A stretch of DNA of 64,000 nt from Enterococcus gilvus ATCC BAA-350 (GCF_000407545.1 NZ_ASWH01000004.1:1-64000); one strand, 5' to 3'. Numbered from the stretch's first letter, positions 43,135 to 53,098 are shown. The notes: generated by a model from the letters alone, not told the origin. Made by a program: numbers and translations.

Positions 43135-43899
43135 AATTTGGGATCTTTTTCGAGTTTAATTCCAGGTATTTTGCTAATTACATTATTTTTAGTAATATCT
43201 AAACTAATTTCTATGACGTCTTTTGGAAATCTTCATGCAATGATTTTTTCATTAATTCAAACTCCGTTACAAAATATCGGTGGGAGCTTTCCTGCTATAC
43301 TATTTATGGCTTTATTAGCACAATTATTATGGTTTTTTGGTATACATGGAAGTATGGTTGTATTTTCTGTTATGTCACCAATTCTTGGGGCAATGGATGC
43401 TGCTCAATTAACTGCATTTTCATCAGGACAACCATTGCCAAACGTACTAGGCATGAGTTTCTTTACAATTTTCACTTTTTCAGGAACAGCTATTGCGTTA
43501 TCAATACTAATGTTATTTGCCAAAAGCAAACAGTTTAAAACCTTAGGAAAATTGGGCATAGTTCCTTCAATTTTTGCCATAACAGAACCACTAATTTTTG
43601 GGACACCGTTAATTTTAAATCCTATATTCGCAATACCTTTTATTTTGGGAAATGTTATTTCATTGGTTCTTTCTTATGTTGCAACAATCATCGGAATTAT
43701 TCCACAACTTAACGGGATAGCAGCACCTGCTGGAACACCAATTATAATTCAAGGTTTGATTGCAGGTGGGTGGAAAATAGCTTTATTTCAGGCATTCTTA
43801 TTGGTGATTTGGATATTATTATGGCTTCCATTTTTTAAAGTAGCAGATGCTAAAAACTTCAAAGAAGAAAATGCCGAGTTAACAGAATCTTCTAAGTAA
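43135..43899 (+). pseudogene. PTS EIIC (lactose/cellobiose family), C-terminal fragment
   Basis: About 250 residues with FFGIHGSMVVFSVMSPILGA, FSGTAIALSILMLFAKSKQ and the IIC signature region SIFAITEPLIFGTPLILNP: the C-terminal half of a CelB-type EIIC (normally ~430 aa). No start codon with ribosome site, since it follows the transporter stop by 3 nt through a recombination junction. The sugar-entry half is lost and no EIIA/EIIB genes are present. Confidence 0.83.
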
Positions 43900-43926
43900 T
43901 CAACAATTTTATTAGGGGGTAAAAGG

Positions 43927-46134
43927 ATGGATAAAAAAGATTTACAAAAATTATTTGAAGAAATGACAGAGCAAGAAAAAATTTCTCAATTACTTCAAAT
44001 GGATGGTACTGTTTTTAAAAATAAAAGCATAATAACGGGTCCAGAAAGTAAAATAAAACTTACTGAGGAAAACATTAATAATATAGGTTCAATTTATAAT
44101 GTTTTTAATTTTGAAGAAATTAAAAACATACAAGAACAGCATTTAAAGAATAGTAAAATACCAATACTTTTTTGTTCTGATATTATTCATGGTTTTCAGA
44201 CAGTCCTACCAATTCCTTTAGCATATAGTAGTTCATGGAATACTGAGCTAATTGCCAAAGGAATGAGTATGGTAGCAAAAGAAAGTGCCGCAACTGGGGC
44301 GCATGTTGTTTTTTCTCCAGTATTGGATGTATCTAGAGATCCAAGATGGGGTAGGGTAATGGAAACAAGAGGAGAAGATGCCTATCTTACTTCTGAATTT
44401 GCAAAAGCAGAGATAGAGGCGCTACAAGGTGATTTTTCGAATGAAAATGTTGGTGCTTGTATTAAACATTTTGCAGGTTACGGTGCACCCACTGGAGGTA
44501 GAGAATATAACACTGTAGATGTTACTGAAAGAACGTTTAGAGAAGTATATTTACCTGGATATAAAGCAGCAATTGATGCGGGAAGCGTCATGGTTATGAC
44601 CTCATTTAATACTATTGATGGTATTCCAGCTAGTGCGAATGAATGGTTATTAAAAGATGTGTTACGCAATGAATGGGGGTTTGATGGTGTCGTTGTTTCA
44701 GATTATGCAGCTATCAGTGAACTGATTTACCATGGAATTGCAGAAAATGAATTAGAAGCAGCCAAATTGGCTATTACAGCTTCAGTTGATTTAGATATGA
44801 AAACAGATATTTATGTAAATAACTTAGCGGAAGCCATAAAGAAAGATCCGATATATTCTGAGTATGTAGATAAAGCAGTATTCAGAATTTTAAACCTCAA
44901 AAATTTCTTAGGACTGTTTGAAGATCCGTATCGAGGAATTACTGCAGACTCAGCTAGTAAAGTTATTGCGACAAATGAAAATAAGAAGATTGCAAAAAAA
45001 GTGGCGGATGAATCAATCGTGTTATTAAAAAATAAAAACGGTACTTTACCGATAAAAATGAATAAAAAAATTGGATTAATTGGTCCGTATGCTGATGAAA
45101 AAGTACTAAACGGAATGTGGGCTATGATGGCAAATAGCAGCCAAAATGAATCATTAAAAAGTATTTTTGAGAGTAATTATGACGGAACGATAATTACAGA
45201 AAAAGGTTGTAATTTAACTGAGAATAATGAGTTTATGGGAGAATTTGTTCATCTATTTGGTCAAAACACTGATACCTTAATGACAGACGAACAAACAGAT
45301 AAGGCTGTAGAAAATATAAAAAACGAAAATGTAGATGTTTTAATTATTCCAATTGGAGAGCATTTTTTGCAAAGTGGCGAAGCCGCTAGTCGTACACAAA
45401 TTCGTTTAGAAAACCAACAAATATCTTTATTAAAAAAGTTATCTAGTCTGGGAAAACCAATCGTCACAGTTGTTTTTAGTGGAAGACCGTTGATAATGAA
45501 TGAAGTTGCTGCCTATTCAGATGCTATTTTACAAGCATGGTTTCCAGGCAGTGAAGGTGTAAAATCTATTTATGATATTATAATTGGTGCAGTGAATCCT
45601 TCAGCTAAATTAACTATGTCATTTCCACAAAATGAAGGACAAATACCCGTATTTTATAATGAATTTAAAACAGGAAGACCGTTAGAAAATTCAAATCATT
45701 CCGATAAGTTTGTGTCAAAATACATTGATTGTTCAAATAAAGCATTCTATTCCTTCGGCTACGGATTAAGCTATACAAAATTTGAATATAGCAATCTACA
45801 ACTTAGTGATAAAGTAATTACTCCTGGAAAAACATTAAATATATCCATTGATGTTAAAAATATAGGTGCGGTAAAAGGCAAAGAAGTTGTTCAATTGTAT
45901 ATCCAAGATGTTATCGGCAGCATCGTCCGCCCTATAAAAGAATTGAAAGGGTTTAAGAAAATTGAATTAGAACCAAATGAACAAAAAAGAGTTTTGTTTG
46001 AAATAAATGATAAAGATCTTACTTTTTACAATAAGGAGAACTGTTGGAAAGTAGAAAATGGCGATTTTAAAGTGTTTGTTGGTACTAATAGTGAAGAAAC
46101 ATTATCTGGAGAATTTATGTTTCGTGATTGCTAA
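43927..46134 (+). CDS. GH3 beta-glucosidase, BglX-type (735 aa)
   Basis: Different GH3 subtype from the other two. SDIIHGFQTVLPIPLAYSSS (~90-109), VSRDPRWGRVMETRGEDAYL (~137-156), KHFAGYGAPTGGREYNTV (~180), nucleophile Asp in GVVVSDYAAISEL (~259), FSFGYGLSYTKFEY-type end motif and Fn3 domain. No signal peptide. ATG with AGGGGG. Lower GC and distinct codon style; probably entered with the PTS fragment between the two 721-bp repeats. Confidence 0.92.
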   Translation: MDKKDLQKLFEEMTEQEKISQLLQMDGTVFKNKSIITGPESKIKLTEENINNIGSIYNVFNFEEIKNIQEQHLKNSKIPILFCSDIIHGFQTVLPIPLAYSSSWNTELIAKGMSMVAKESAATGAHVVFSPVLDVSRDPRWGRVMETRGEDAYLTSEFAKAEIEALQGDFSNENVGACIKHFAGYGAPTGGREYNTVDVTERTFREVYLPGYKAAIDAGSVMVMTSFNTIDGIPASANEWLLKDVLRNEWGFDGVVVSDYAAISELIYHGIAENELEAAKLAITASVDLDMKTDIYVNNLAEAIKKDPIYSEYVDKAVFRILNLKNFLGLFEDPYRGITADSASKVIATNENKKIAKKVADESIVLLKNKNGTLPIKMNKKIGLIGPYADEKVLNGMWAMMANSSQNESLKSIFESNYDGTIITEKGCNLTENNEFMGEFVHLFGQNTDTLMTDEQTDKAVENIKNENVDVLIIPIGEHFLQSGEAASRTQIRLENQQISLLKKLSSLGKPIVTVVFSGRPLIMNEVAAYSDAILQAWFPGSEGVKSIYDIIIGAVNPSAKLTMSFPQNEGQIPVFYNEFKTGRPLENSNHSDKFVSKYIDCSNKAFYSFGYGLSYTKFEYSNLQLSDKVITPGKTLNISIDVKNIGAVKGKEVVQLYIQDVIGSIVRPIKELKGFKKIELEPNEQKRVLFEINDKDLTFYNKENCWKVENGDFKVFVGTNSEETLSGEFMFRDC

Positions 46135-46171
46135 TTAGTGTTGATGGATAATTTTATTCAAGATTAAAAAA

Positions 46172-46892
46172 TTCTGTGGATGGTACTACAACTGTAGGAG
46201 ATTTGTTGAAAGATGTTCGAACTTCAGTACTGTCTCAAGAGTTGTTCTCAGGAATTATTAATCAAAGTAGTGGGGAATCAGAAGAAATTTCAGCGGCTGA
46301 CAAAGAAATGATTGAAGCCATTCTTGAAAATGTACCTTTAAAATCACTAGTTAGTCTAGGGGCGATAACAAACAGAGAACAAGAGCAGATTGAAAATAAA
46401 CTGAATAGTGTGTTGAGAGGTGAAGAAGAAAATGAATGATACAAAAATTAGTCTGAGAGAAAAGGCCGCCTATGCTTCCCTAAATATAGGGAATATTCCA
46501 GTTATGACATTGATTAATGGATATTTGTTAATTTTTTATACGAATATTGTTGGATTAGATCCTAGAGCATGTGCGACGATGTTTCTTATTGCCAGAATAT
46601 TGGATGGGCTTACTGATCCGCTGGTGGGCTTTTTAATAGATAAACTACCAAGCACTCGCTTTGGTCACTTTAGACCTCCGTTGTTTGTCGGAACTATTTT
46701 ATGTACATTGAATTACCTATTGCTGTGGTTTGGACCAATGATGGCTACTAGTGGAAAACTTGTGATTGCCTATATTTCATATATATTATTAGGAATTCTT
46801 TTTCCGATTATGGATATCTCACTCAATAGTCTTCTACCTGTCATGACATCGGATATGAAGGAAAGACAAACACTGAGTGCTATAAAAGGCTT
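46172..46892 (+). repeat. 721-bp direct repeat, copy 2
   Basis: Second copy of the 41525-42245 sequence; differences include AATAGT to AGTAGT (Asn to Ser) and AATGAT to ACTGAT (Asn to Thr). Both ends are sharp, marking recombination junctions. Confidence 0.92.
46173..46439 (+). pseudogene. duplicated GH3 C-terminal tail
   Basis: 87 residues (MDGTTTVGDLLKDVRTSVLS onward) equal to the last part of the GH3 at 39513. No catalytic domain; the upstream sequence is the 3' end of the BglX-type gene. It could be expressed as a small helical protein but most likely is debris. Confidence 0.85.
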
Positions 46893-46932
46893 ACTCAGTA
46901 GATTCAAAAATGGAGGATCTTATGATGAATAA
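46432..46932 (+). pseudogene. duplicated GPH transporter N-terminus
   Basis: ~150 codons identical to the start of the 41785 transporter, then a new 16-codon tail (LLSRFKNGGSYDE region) and stop at 46932. Only about five of twelve helices remain, so non-functional. Confidence 0.88.
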
Positions 46933-47086
46933 GGAAGTGAGAGCATTTTTGAAAACCATGGTGGATGTAGATATGATACCGGTTCAGGTATATGATTTTA
47001 CACTTGCACAAGTAGCAGAAATGTTTGCAGCAAAGGTAGAAGATGAACAAGCTGCAATGGTCAATGCAGTACTTTCACAGTTTTAA
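46922..47086 (+). CDS. small helical ORF before second transporter (54 aa)
   Basis: ATGATG start with GGAGG 5-9 nt upstream, overlapping the truncated transporter end. Reads MMNKEVRAFLKTMVDVDMIP then VQVYDFTLAQVAEMFAAKVE. Amphipathic helices recall the C-terminal tails of the island's glycosidases, so it may be such a domain carried alone or a remnant. No known family. Confidence 0.45.
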   Translation: MMNKEVRAFLKTMVDVDMIPVQVYDFTLAQVAEMFAAKVEDEQAAMVNAVLSQF

Positions 47087-47112
47087 ATTATAATATTATG
47101 AAAGGTGAAGAA

Positions 47113-48405
47113 ATGAAAATGAAAAATGTAACTTTTAAGGAAAAAACAGGTCTCTTTTTGGTATTTGCAGGAAATGCACCAATGATGGGACTATTATCAT
47201 CATTCTTCTTGATTTATTACACAACGGTGGTAGGACTTAATCCAGCAGCGCTGGGAACACTGTTTCTGATTTCAAAAGTGGTAGATGGAATTAGTGATCC
47301 AATGATGGGATTTTTTTTGGATAAGTTACCAATTACAAAGTATGGTAAATTCAGACCAATGCTTGTCCTGGGTACTATCATATGTGTAATCAACTATATT
47401 CTATTATGGTTTGGAGCAGTTTGGTTCCCAGGAGCAAAATATGTGGTTGTGTATGTGACATATTTACTTCTTGGGTGGACTTTTGATTGTATGGACATTA
47501 CCAAAAATAGTTTAATTCCAGTAATGAGTGCGGATGCTAATGAAAGAAATGGTCTTGCTCTAACAGGTTCTCTTGGAGGCTTATTCTGTGGTGCAGTATT
47601 GGGTATTGCTGCTCCACTTATCGTAGCTGAGGCTACACTTGAAAATTATTATATTTTGATTTTTGGATCAATGTTCTTTGTCTTAATCTGTTCGATTTTG
47701 GGTGCATTATTGGTAAAGGAGCGAGTAGCATTTGAGGGATCAGCAGAAGAAAGATATAGCTTTAAAGATATGCTTAAATTTTTCAGATATAGACCTGTAT
47801 GGTCATTCTTTGTTATGTCACTTGTTATCGGAGTCGCAAGCTCTATTGGTGGTGGCGTGGGTACCTTCTTTTTTACCTACATTATTGGTGATATGACTAA
47901 GCTGTCATTTGTAACTGTTATTTCACTAATTACATCATTAGTGGGTATGATTATTGCGCCAGCAATTGCTAACCGTTTGGGAAAGAAGAAAGTATTCCTG
48001 ATAGCTATTGCAATCGCTGTATCAACATCACTTATTCGTCTTCTTGATGTAGAATCTATGCTGCTACTTTATATCAGTACTTTCTTTGGAGGTGTTGCAG
48101 GAGGTGCAACTGGGCCACTCTTAATCAGTATGCAGGCGGATAACACTTCGTATGTTCAGAAAAAAACTGGAGCCAGAGCAGAGGCTGCAATTGCTTCACT
48201 TACTTCTTTCATTGGCAAGATGGCACAGGGAATCGGTGGTGCTATACCAGGATATATACTTGCACTTTTTGGCTTTGTAGGGGGAGCAGGTATACAGCCA
48301 GATAGCGTAAAGACAGGTATTATTTTATGTGCCATTATTGCTCCGGCGGTGATTAACACAATTGGTGCAATTTTATTTCATATTAATTATAGGTTTGAGG
48401 ATTAG
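47113..48405 (+). CDS. second GPH-family symporter (430 aa)
   Basis: Paralogue of the 41785 carrier: KVVDGISDPMMGFFLDK (~44-60), KYGKFRPMLVLG, MSADANERNGLALTG and ADNTSYVQKKTGARAEAAIA. Twelve predicted helices, complete. Start ATG 47113 behind AAAGGTGAAG; an earlier in-frame ATG at 47098 lies in that ribosome site. Four nt before the truncated GH78, so originally co-transcribed with a rhamnosidase. Confidence 0.88.
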   Translation: MKMKNVTFKEKTGLFLVFAGNAPMMGLLSSFFLIYYTTVVGLNPAALGTLFLISKVVDGISDPMMGFFLDKLPITKYGKFRPMLVLGTIICVINYILLWFGAVWFPGAKYVVVYVTYLLLGWTFDCMDITKNSLIPVMSADANERNGLALTGSLGGLFCGAVLGIAAPLIVAEATLENYYILIFGSMFFVLICSILGALLVKERVAFEGSAEERYSFKDMLKFFRYRPVWSFFVMSLVIGVASSIGGGVGTFFFTYIIGDMTKLSFVTVISLITSLVGMIIAPAIANRLGKKKVFLIAIAIAVSTSLIRLLDVESMLLLYISTFFGGVAGGATGPLLISMQADNTSYVQKKTGARAEAAIASLTSFIGKMAQGIGGAIPGYILALFGFVGGAGIQPDSVKTGIILCAIIAPAVINTIGAILFHINYRFED

Positions 48406-48408
48406 TTC

Positions 48409-49162
48409 ATGAACTTAATAAGGCTTAAAGTAAATAATCAGGTCAAACCTTGTATAGATAAGACTCCATATTTCTCGTGGGTTATTATTAGTGACAAGAA
48501 AAATGTAATGCAAAAGTCTTACCAAATAATTGTTTCTTGCGGAAATGAATTATTCTGGGATTCTGGAATTATCGAAAGTGATGAGAGTACTTTTGTTTGC
48601 TATGGCGGGAAGACTCTTAAAGACTTAAGATGTTATACGTGGACAGTTACTGTAATCGATAACTATGACGAAAGTGCAATGCTGTCGGCTAATTTCCAGA
48701 CTGGTTTTATGAACAAAGAATGGCAAGCAAAGTGGGTTAGTTCGCCTTTCAAAATGAAAAAATACAAAAAAGGAAATGGCGGACAAAACGGTGCGGAATA
48801 TTTTAGACGTGGATTTAATGTAACTAGTCAGATTAAGTGCGCAAGTGTTTATGCTACTTGCAGAGGCGCTTATGAATTATCAGTGAATGGAAAAAGACCT
48901 GATGACAGAATTCTTGCACCCGAATTTACATTATATAGTAAATATCTGTGCTATCAGTGGTATGATATCACACAATTGGTGAAACTGGGAGAAAATGTAC
49001 TAGGAATGCTTGTTGGTGATGGCTGGTATAATAGCAAAAATTTCAAGGATCCAGATAAGGGGATTAAGAAGGAACATTCTGTATTATTCCAGATAAAATT
49101 GGATTATGAAGACGGCACATTTGAGACAGTTCTCTCTGACGATAAGTTGAAAGTTGCCGATG
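48409..49162 (+). pseudogene. GH78 alpha-L-rhamnosidase, N-terminal fragment
   Basis: N-terminal sandwich domains (KTPYFSWVIISDKKNVMQKS; AEYFRRGFNVTSQIKCASVY; LGMLVGDGWYNSKNF). At about 49150-49165 it breaks: base composition turns GC-rich and the GH78 sequence resumes in another frame, skipping the stretch normally found between. N-terminus AT-rich like the neighbouring transporter. Confidence 0.85.
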
Positions 49163-49570
49163 GTACAGTATGGTGAACCTGTGCGGCCGGTGAAAGAAGT
49201 GGAGGCGGTCGGTATGGAGGTAAGCCCAAAGGGAGAGACCATTATCGATTTCGGTCAGAATCTGGCAGGTGTACTGCGGGTAAAGGTGGATTTGCCCGCA
49301 GGAACAAAGTTGATACTAGATCACTTTGAGACCAAGGATTCTCAGGGGAATTATTTTAATAATATAGCTGGTGCTGACATGACAGGTCATACACAGACGG
49401 ATGTATATATATCTAACGGGAAACCCGCAGAGTACAGACCGCATTTTACATATCATGGTTTCCGCTATGTGAGAGTGATATGTGATGCTCCGGTAAAGCC
49501 GGAAGATTTTACGGCAGTGGCGCACGCAGGACAATTTTGGGCAAGAGATAAGGAGGAAAAGAACATATGA
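49163..49570 (+). pseudogene. GH78 fragment of different origin fused to the preceding one
   Basis: Frame containing VRPVKEVEAVGMEVSPKGET, IIDFGQNLAGVLRVKVDLPA and HFTYHGFRYVRV, the domain before the GH78 catalytic region. It ends at GQFWARDKEEKNI by running into the leader of the hydrolase gene. Catalytic domain absent. GC-rich like the Clostridia-type sequence that follows. Confidence 0.8.
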
Positions 49571-50661
49571 AAATTCTGGCAATGATAATGCTCGTGCTGC
49601 TCATTTTAGCAGTCGGCTTTGTGGGGTATGTTTATAAGAAAAATGCGATGTTTCTGCCGGCACTGTTTGGCATCGGCGGTTTTCCGAATATAAAAAAGAA
49701 AGATTATTATCAGGCAGACGGAACATTCCGGAAAGCGGAAAAAGATGATAAAATGGCATTTTTTATGCAGCATCCGGTGTTTGGCGGCTATAAGCATATG
49801 TTTTTTAATGTTGAGGATAACGTGTTAAAAGCGATTGCCCCGGCAAAATATACAGATTTTCTAAAAGCGCAGGGCAGAAGTGATCAGATGGAAAATGCAC
49901 TGGAGGCTTTTAATTACCTGACCCGGCTTGTGGAAAGTGGAGAGGCGCAGTTGATTTCCGATATTAACTCGAAAGAAATGATAGAACAGAATCCATATCA
50001 GTCTCATTTGACCGGAATGTTTTACAAAGGAAAGCAAGGAAAACCGTTGGCGGTGGTCGTTCCCGGAGGTGGATTTATCAGTAATGTGACGGACTGCGAG
50101 GGATATCCCGTGGCAATGAAATTACACAAGTTGGGGTACTCCGTATTGGTAATCAGTTACCCGATTGGCAAACAGCTGGGAGAAACGGAACATGAAAAAC
50201 AGGGGCAGGCAGCGGTCAGGGAGCTGGTGCAGGTAATCCGTTATCTGAAGGAGCATGAGCAGGAACTGTCTGTGGATATGGATGACTATGCGATATTCGG
50301 TTTCTCGGCAGGCGGCATGATGACTACGGCATATTCCTTCGCAAATTACGAGGACTGCTGTCACAAAGTAAAACTGCCGAGACCGAAAGTGATTTTCCCG
50401 ATGTATGGTCTGGACTGGAATGTGAAAGCGCTTGAGCAGGATAAGGGACTGGCGGTATTTTCCATCGCAGGGCGCGAGGATGAATACGGATTCGGAAATG
50501 TAGAGAAGAGACTTCCGCAATTGAAATCCGTGTTGGGTGAGGACAATGTGTCTGTACGGATTTACGATAATCTCGGACATGGATTTGGTATTGGTTCCAA
50601 TACCATAGTACCTCATTGGTTTGAAGAGGCAGTGGAATTCTGGGAGGCACATCGGAAATAA
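49567..50661 (+). CDS. alpha/beta-hydrolase (esterase-like), first copy (364 aa)
   Basis: Catalytic serine in GFSAGGMMTTAYSF (~240), oxyanion motif VVVPGGGFIS (~163), acid Asp region SIAGREDEYG (~300), His in YDNLGHGFGIG (~335). N-terminal hydrophobic anchor (MLVLLILAVGFVGYVY) suggests membrane tethering. Family resembles BD-FAE/acetylxylan esterase-type hydrolases, so it may remove acyl groups from glycosides. ATG with AAGGAGG, same leader as at 51325. Homologue at 51344. Confidence 0.82.
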   Translation: MKILAMIMLVLLILAVGFVGYVYKKNAMFLPALFGIGGFPNIKKKDYYQADGTFRKAEKDDKMAFFMQHPVFGGYKHMFFNVEDNVLKAIAPAKYTDFLKAQGRSDQMENALEAFNYLTRLVESGEAQLISDINSKEMIEQNPYQSHLTGMFYKGKQGKPLAVVVPGGGFISNVTDCEGYPVAMKLHKLGYSVLVISYPIGKQLGETEHEKQGQAAVRELVQVIRYLKEHEQELSVDMDDYAIFGFSAGGMMTTAYSFANYEDCCHKVKLPRPKVIFPMYGLDWNVKALEQDKGLAVFSIAGREDEYGFGNVEKRLPQLKSVLGEDNVSVRIYDNLGHGFGIGSNTIVPHWFEEAVEFWEAHRK

Positions 50662-50694
50662 TTTTTTCAAGAACAGGAAGAGTGAATTTTGAGA

Positions 50695-50736
50695 GGTCAA
50701 GTGTTTTATAAAATTATAAAACATCTGACCTTTTTT
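50695..50736 (+). terminator. terminator after first hydrolase
   Basis: AGGTCAAGTGTTTTATAA / TTATAAAACATCTGACCT hairpin followed by T6. Confidence 0.8.
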
Positions 50737-50880
50737 AAAGATGTTGGGGTCAAAAGCCCCCAACTATGATGCCTACGGATTGTTCCGTGCTTTGCACTCC
50801 CACAATCCTCCCAATTATTCGCAGAGTAGTCTCGGAAACTCAATAAATAATTGATATAATTCAGAGAGTATTCCAGCAAA

Positions 50881-51177
50881 TCAGTAATACAGTGGTTTGC
50901 GAGCGGAGGAGATGATGTTTAGAAGAGCTGCAGTAAAAAAAAGACATGGTAAGCAGCCCTCTTGAATGAGAGCTGAAACAAACGCTATTGGGGAAAGAGT
51001 CCGCTTATATGTTGGATAGTTATCCATGGCAGAATCAAGGCACATATTTGATATGTGCAGGTCGGGCATGTGTTTTTCAAATTCATGGAAAGCTACCAGA
51101 AAACTGACAGAATCATGTCTTTTGGCACTGGTAAACCGCAAAAGGAGTGGAATATCAACGTGTAGTGAATGGCGCAC
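50881..51177 (-). pseudogene. clostridial IS transposase fragment
   Basis: Minus-strand HVDIPLLLRFTSAKRHDSVS and HEFEKHMPDLHISNMCLDSA match the RNase-H-fold region of a transposase family common in gut Clostridia (IS1182-like). Only ~75 residues survive, then sequence drifts (YKRTLSPIAF). The surrounding 50737-51343 has no other gene and ends in the leader of the second hydrolase. Confidence 0.65.
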
Positions 51178-51343
51178 AATTCACGAGAAATGACAATAGT
51201 TTTTTGGAAATTTGCTGAAAAAATTTAAAATCCCTCTCTGAAAATGGGAGGAAACGAAAAAAGTAACAAGTACAAAAAGAGCGGAGATTCGGGTTTTATG
51301 GAGTTTCCGAGACCGTTCTGAAATAGATAAGGAGGAAAAAAAC

Positions 51344-52381
51344 ATGGGTAAGTACAAAGGGCTGTTCTGGCCGGCAATCTTAGGCGTCAAGCATATGCCG
51401 AAGGTAAAGGAATCGGAGTTTTACAATGTCGCGGGAGGGTTCCGCAGGGCTACGATCAATGACAAGATTGCGTTCTTCCTGCAGCATCCCGTATGGGAGG
51501 GCAGGCCGGAGCTTTTTATGAAGACCGGGTCGCCAAAGGAAATATATGCCATGTCAGGCATGAGCGTCCATGGTTTGTGCAATCTTATCGGGCAGCCCGC
51601 ACAGGCGCAGAGCATCGTGGATGGTTTCAACTATGTCGTGGAGCAGAAAGGGCTGAAAAAGGTGCATTTCATCAGCGGGCTTTATGCGGAGGATGAGGTA
51701 AGGCGTGATCCCGACAAGGGAAAGGTACAGGGGATCCTGTTCCAGGGGGAGCCAGGGAAGCCCGTGGCTGTGCTGATTGCGGGCGGCGGGTTTGACGGCG
51801 TAGCCTCTTATTTGGAGAGCATCCCGGCAGCCATGGAGCTGCACAGGAGGGGATACAGTGCGTTTGTGCTGGTCTACCGTGTGAATGTGGAGCTGCATGA
51901 AACCGAACCGCAGGCCAAGGGCGGGGAGGCATCCAAGGATGTGCTGCCGGCGGTAAGGTATCTGATAGGGCATCAGGCAGAGTACGGCTATACGATGGAC
52001 GGCTTTGGTATGTTCGGGTTCTCCGCTGGAGGCCTGATGACGACAGCCTACGCATTTTCTGATTATAAGGACTGCTGCCATAAACATAATCTGCCAAGGC
52101 CCGCCGCCATCTTCCCCATCTATGGCCTGCACTGGGAGCTTAAGGTTCACGAGGAGGACAAGGAGCTTGCTATATTTTCCAGGGTCGGGCGGGATGACCC
52201 TACCGGTTTTGCGGCCGTGGAGAAGATCATCCCGGACATCAGGAAAGCGCTGGGGCAGGAAAATGTCGATATCGTCATGTATGATAAGCTGGGTCATGGC
52301 TTTGGCCTGGGGATAGATACTGCGGCAGAGGGCTGGCTGCGGGATGCAGTCGCATTCTGGGAGGAGCATCGGAAATGTTGA
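51344..52381 (+). CDS. alpha/beta-hydrolase (esterase-like), second copy (345 aa)
   Basis: Paralogue of the 49567 protein without the membrane anchor. VLIAGGGFDGVASY (~145), nucleophile Ser in GFSAGGLMTTAYAF (~227), SRVGRDDPTGF (~287), His in YDKLGHGFGLG (~322). ATG behind AAGGAGG in the same ATAAGGAGGAAAA leader. GC-rich, Lachnospiraceae-like codon use. Confidence 0.82.
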   Translation: MGKYKGLFWPAILGVKHMPKVKESEFYNVAGGFRRATINDKIAFFLQHPVWEGRPELFMKTGSPKEIYAMSGMSVHGLCNLIGQPAQAQSIVDGFNYVVEQKGLKKVHFISGLYAEDEVRRDPDKGKVQGILFQGEPGKPVAVLIAGGGFDGVASYLESIPAAMELHRRGYSAFVLVYRVNVELHETEPQAKGGEASKDVLPAVRYLIGHQAEYGYTMDGFGMFGFSAGGLMTTAYAFSDYKDCCHKHNLPRPAAIFPIYGLHWELKVHEEDKELAIFSRVGRDDPTGFAAVEKIIPDIRKALGQENVDIVMYDKLGHGFGLGIDTAAEGWLRDAVAFWEEHRKC

Positions 52382-52463
52382 TTTGCTCTTCACGGATTTC
52401 AACTGTTGTTTGTGCCGCGGTGCGGCATGTCCGAAAGCGTGGGAGAACAGGAGAAATGACAGT

Positions 52464-52778
52464 ATGGGACAGGTAAAAAACAATGATTCTTTTTTGGGCA
52501 AGGCTGAAAAATTAAAGCCTGTGCTGAAGCACAGGATGCTCCGGCCGGTGGGCGTTGTGTCCTTTGAGCGGAAAAAGGCGGACAGCGGGGCGGATTTCTG
52601 GAATACGGTGGGAATTGAGCGGTTGGGGATCCTCTCCGTTATGTTATCGGACGAGCCTCTCGCATATCGTGGGATTGTCATCCCACTTTTAGGCTCATAT
52701 TGGGGCGGGTCCCAAGGCCTTTCATCCACTTATGAGCAAGCTCATGTGGATTTAGACCTTTTGACCTTGGCATCATGA
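52464..52778 (+). pseudogene. truncated unknown gene start joined to mobile-element sequence
   Basis: ATG with AGGAGAAATG upstream. The first ~60 residues (MGQVKNNDSFLGKAEKLKPV; RPVGVVSFERKKADSGADF) look like a genuine protein N-terminus; from about 52650 the sequence becomes a GC-rich non-coding end and the frame closes at 52778. I do not recognise the family. Probably the 5' stump of another glycan gene. Confidence 0.4.
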
Positions 52779-52780
52779 CA

Positions 52781-53098
52781 TTACCTGATTTGGGGCTCCC
52801 TTTGCGCCATGCCTGCAGTCAGTCCGGAAAGAAAAAGTGGCAATGCCTGTTTCAGACTGTTTTCCACTGCATCTACAATCTGTTTCACAAAAAGTTCTTC
52901 CCGTTCTCTTGTTTCCAGATAAGGATCAGCCCGTGTGCGGTAGTAGCGGTCAAAATAATCTACCAGTGCAAGAGAGATTACCTGACTGTAAGATTTAAAA
53001 TCCTGCCTGTCCATTGTCTGTAAATATTCCCAGGCTCTCCGCTGCTGTTCTTTGTCCAGATTAAAACGCAGGTTTGTGTTGCGGATATTGTTCTGCAT
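52781..53098 (-). CDS. ParR-like RHH protein from a clostridial ICE (105 aa)
   Basis: ATG preceded by AAGGAGGGG on the minus strand. NIRNTNLRFNLDKEQQRRAW opens with a ribbon-helix-helix-type strand, then KSYSQVISLALVDYFDRYY, the pattern of small plasmid-segregation (ParR-like) proteins in integrative elements of Clostridia. Without a ParM partner or other ICE genes nearby it is an orphan passenger of the imported segment. Confidence 0.55.
   Translation of the reverse strand: MQNNIRNTNLRFNLDKEQQRRAWEYLQTMDRQDFKSYSQVISLALVDYFDRYYRTRADPYLETREREELFVKQIVDAVENSLKQALPLFLSGLTAGMAQREPQIR

Noticed and set aside
52344..52463. Upstream extension of the ORF ending at 52778
   Set aside because: It overlaps the 3' end of the second hydrolase out of frame; a ribosome site and ATG at 52464 give a better start.
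50122..52729. Long minus-strand ORFs opposite the two hydrolases (e.g. 50122-50763, 51554-52729)
   Set aside because: They are antisense to well-supported hydrolase genes in GC-rich DNA, have no ribosome site or recognisable motif, and contain low-complexity sequence.
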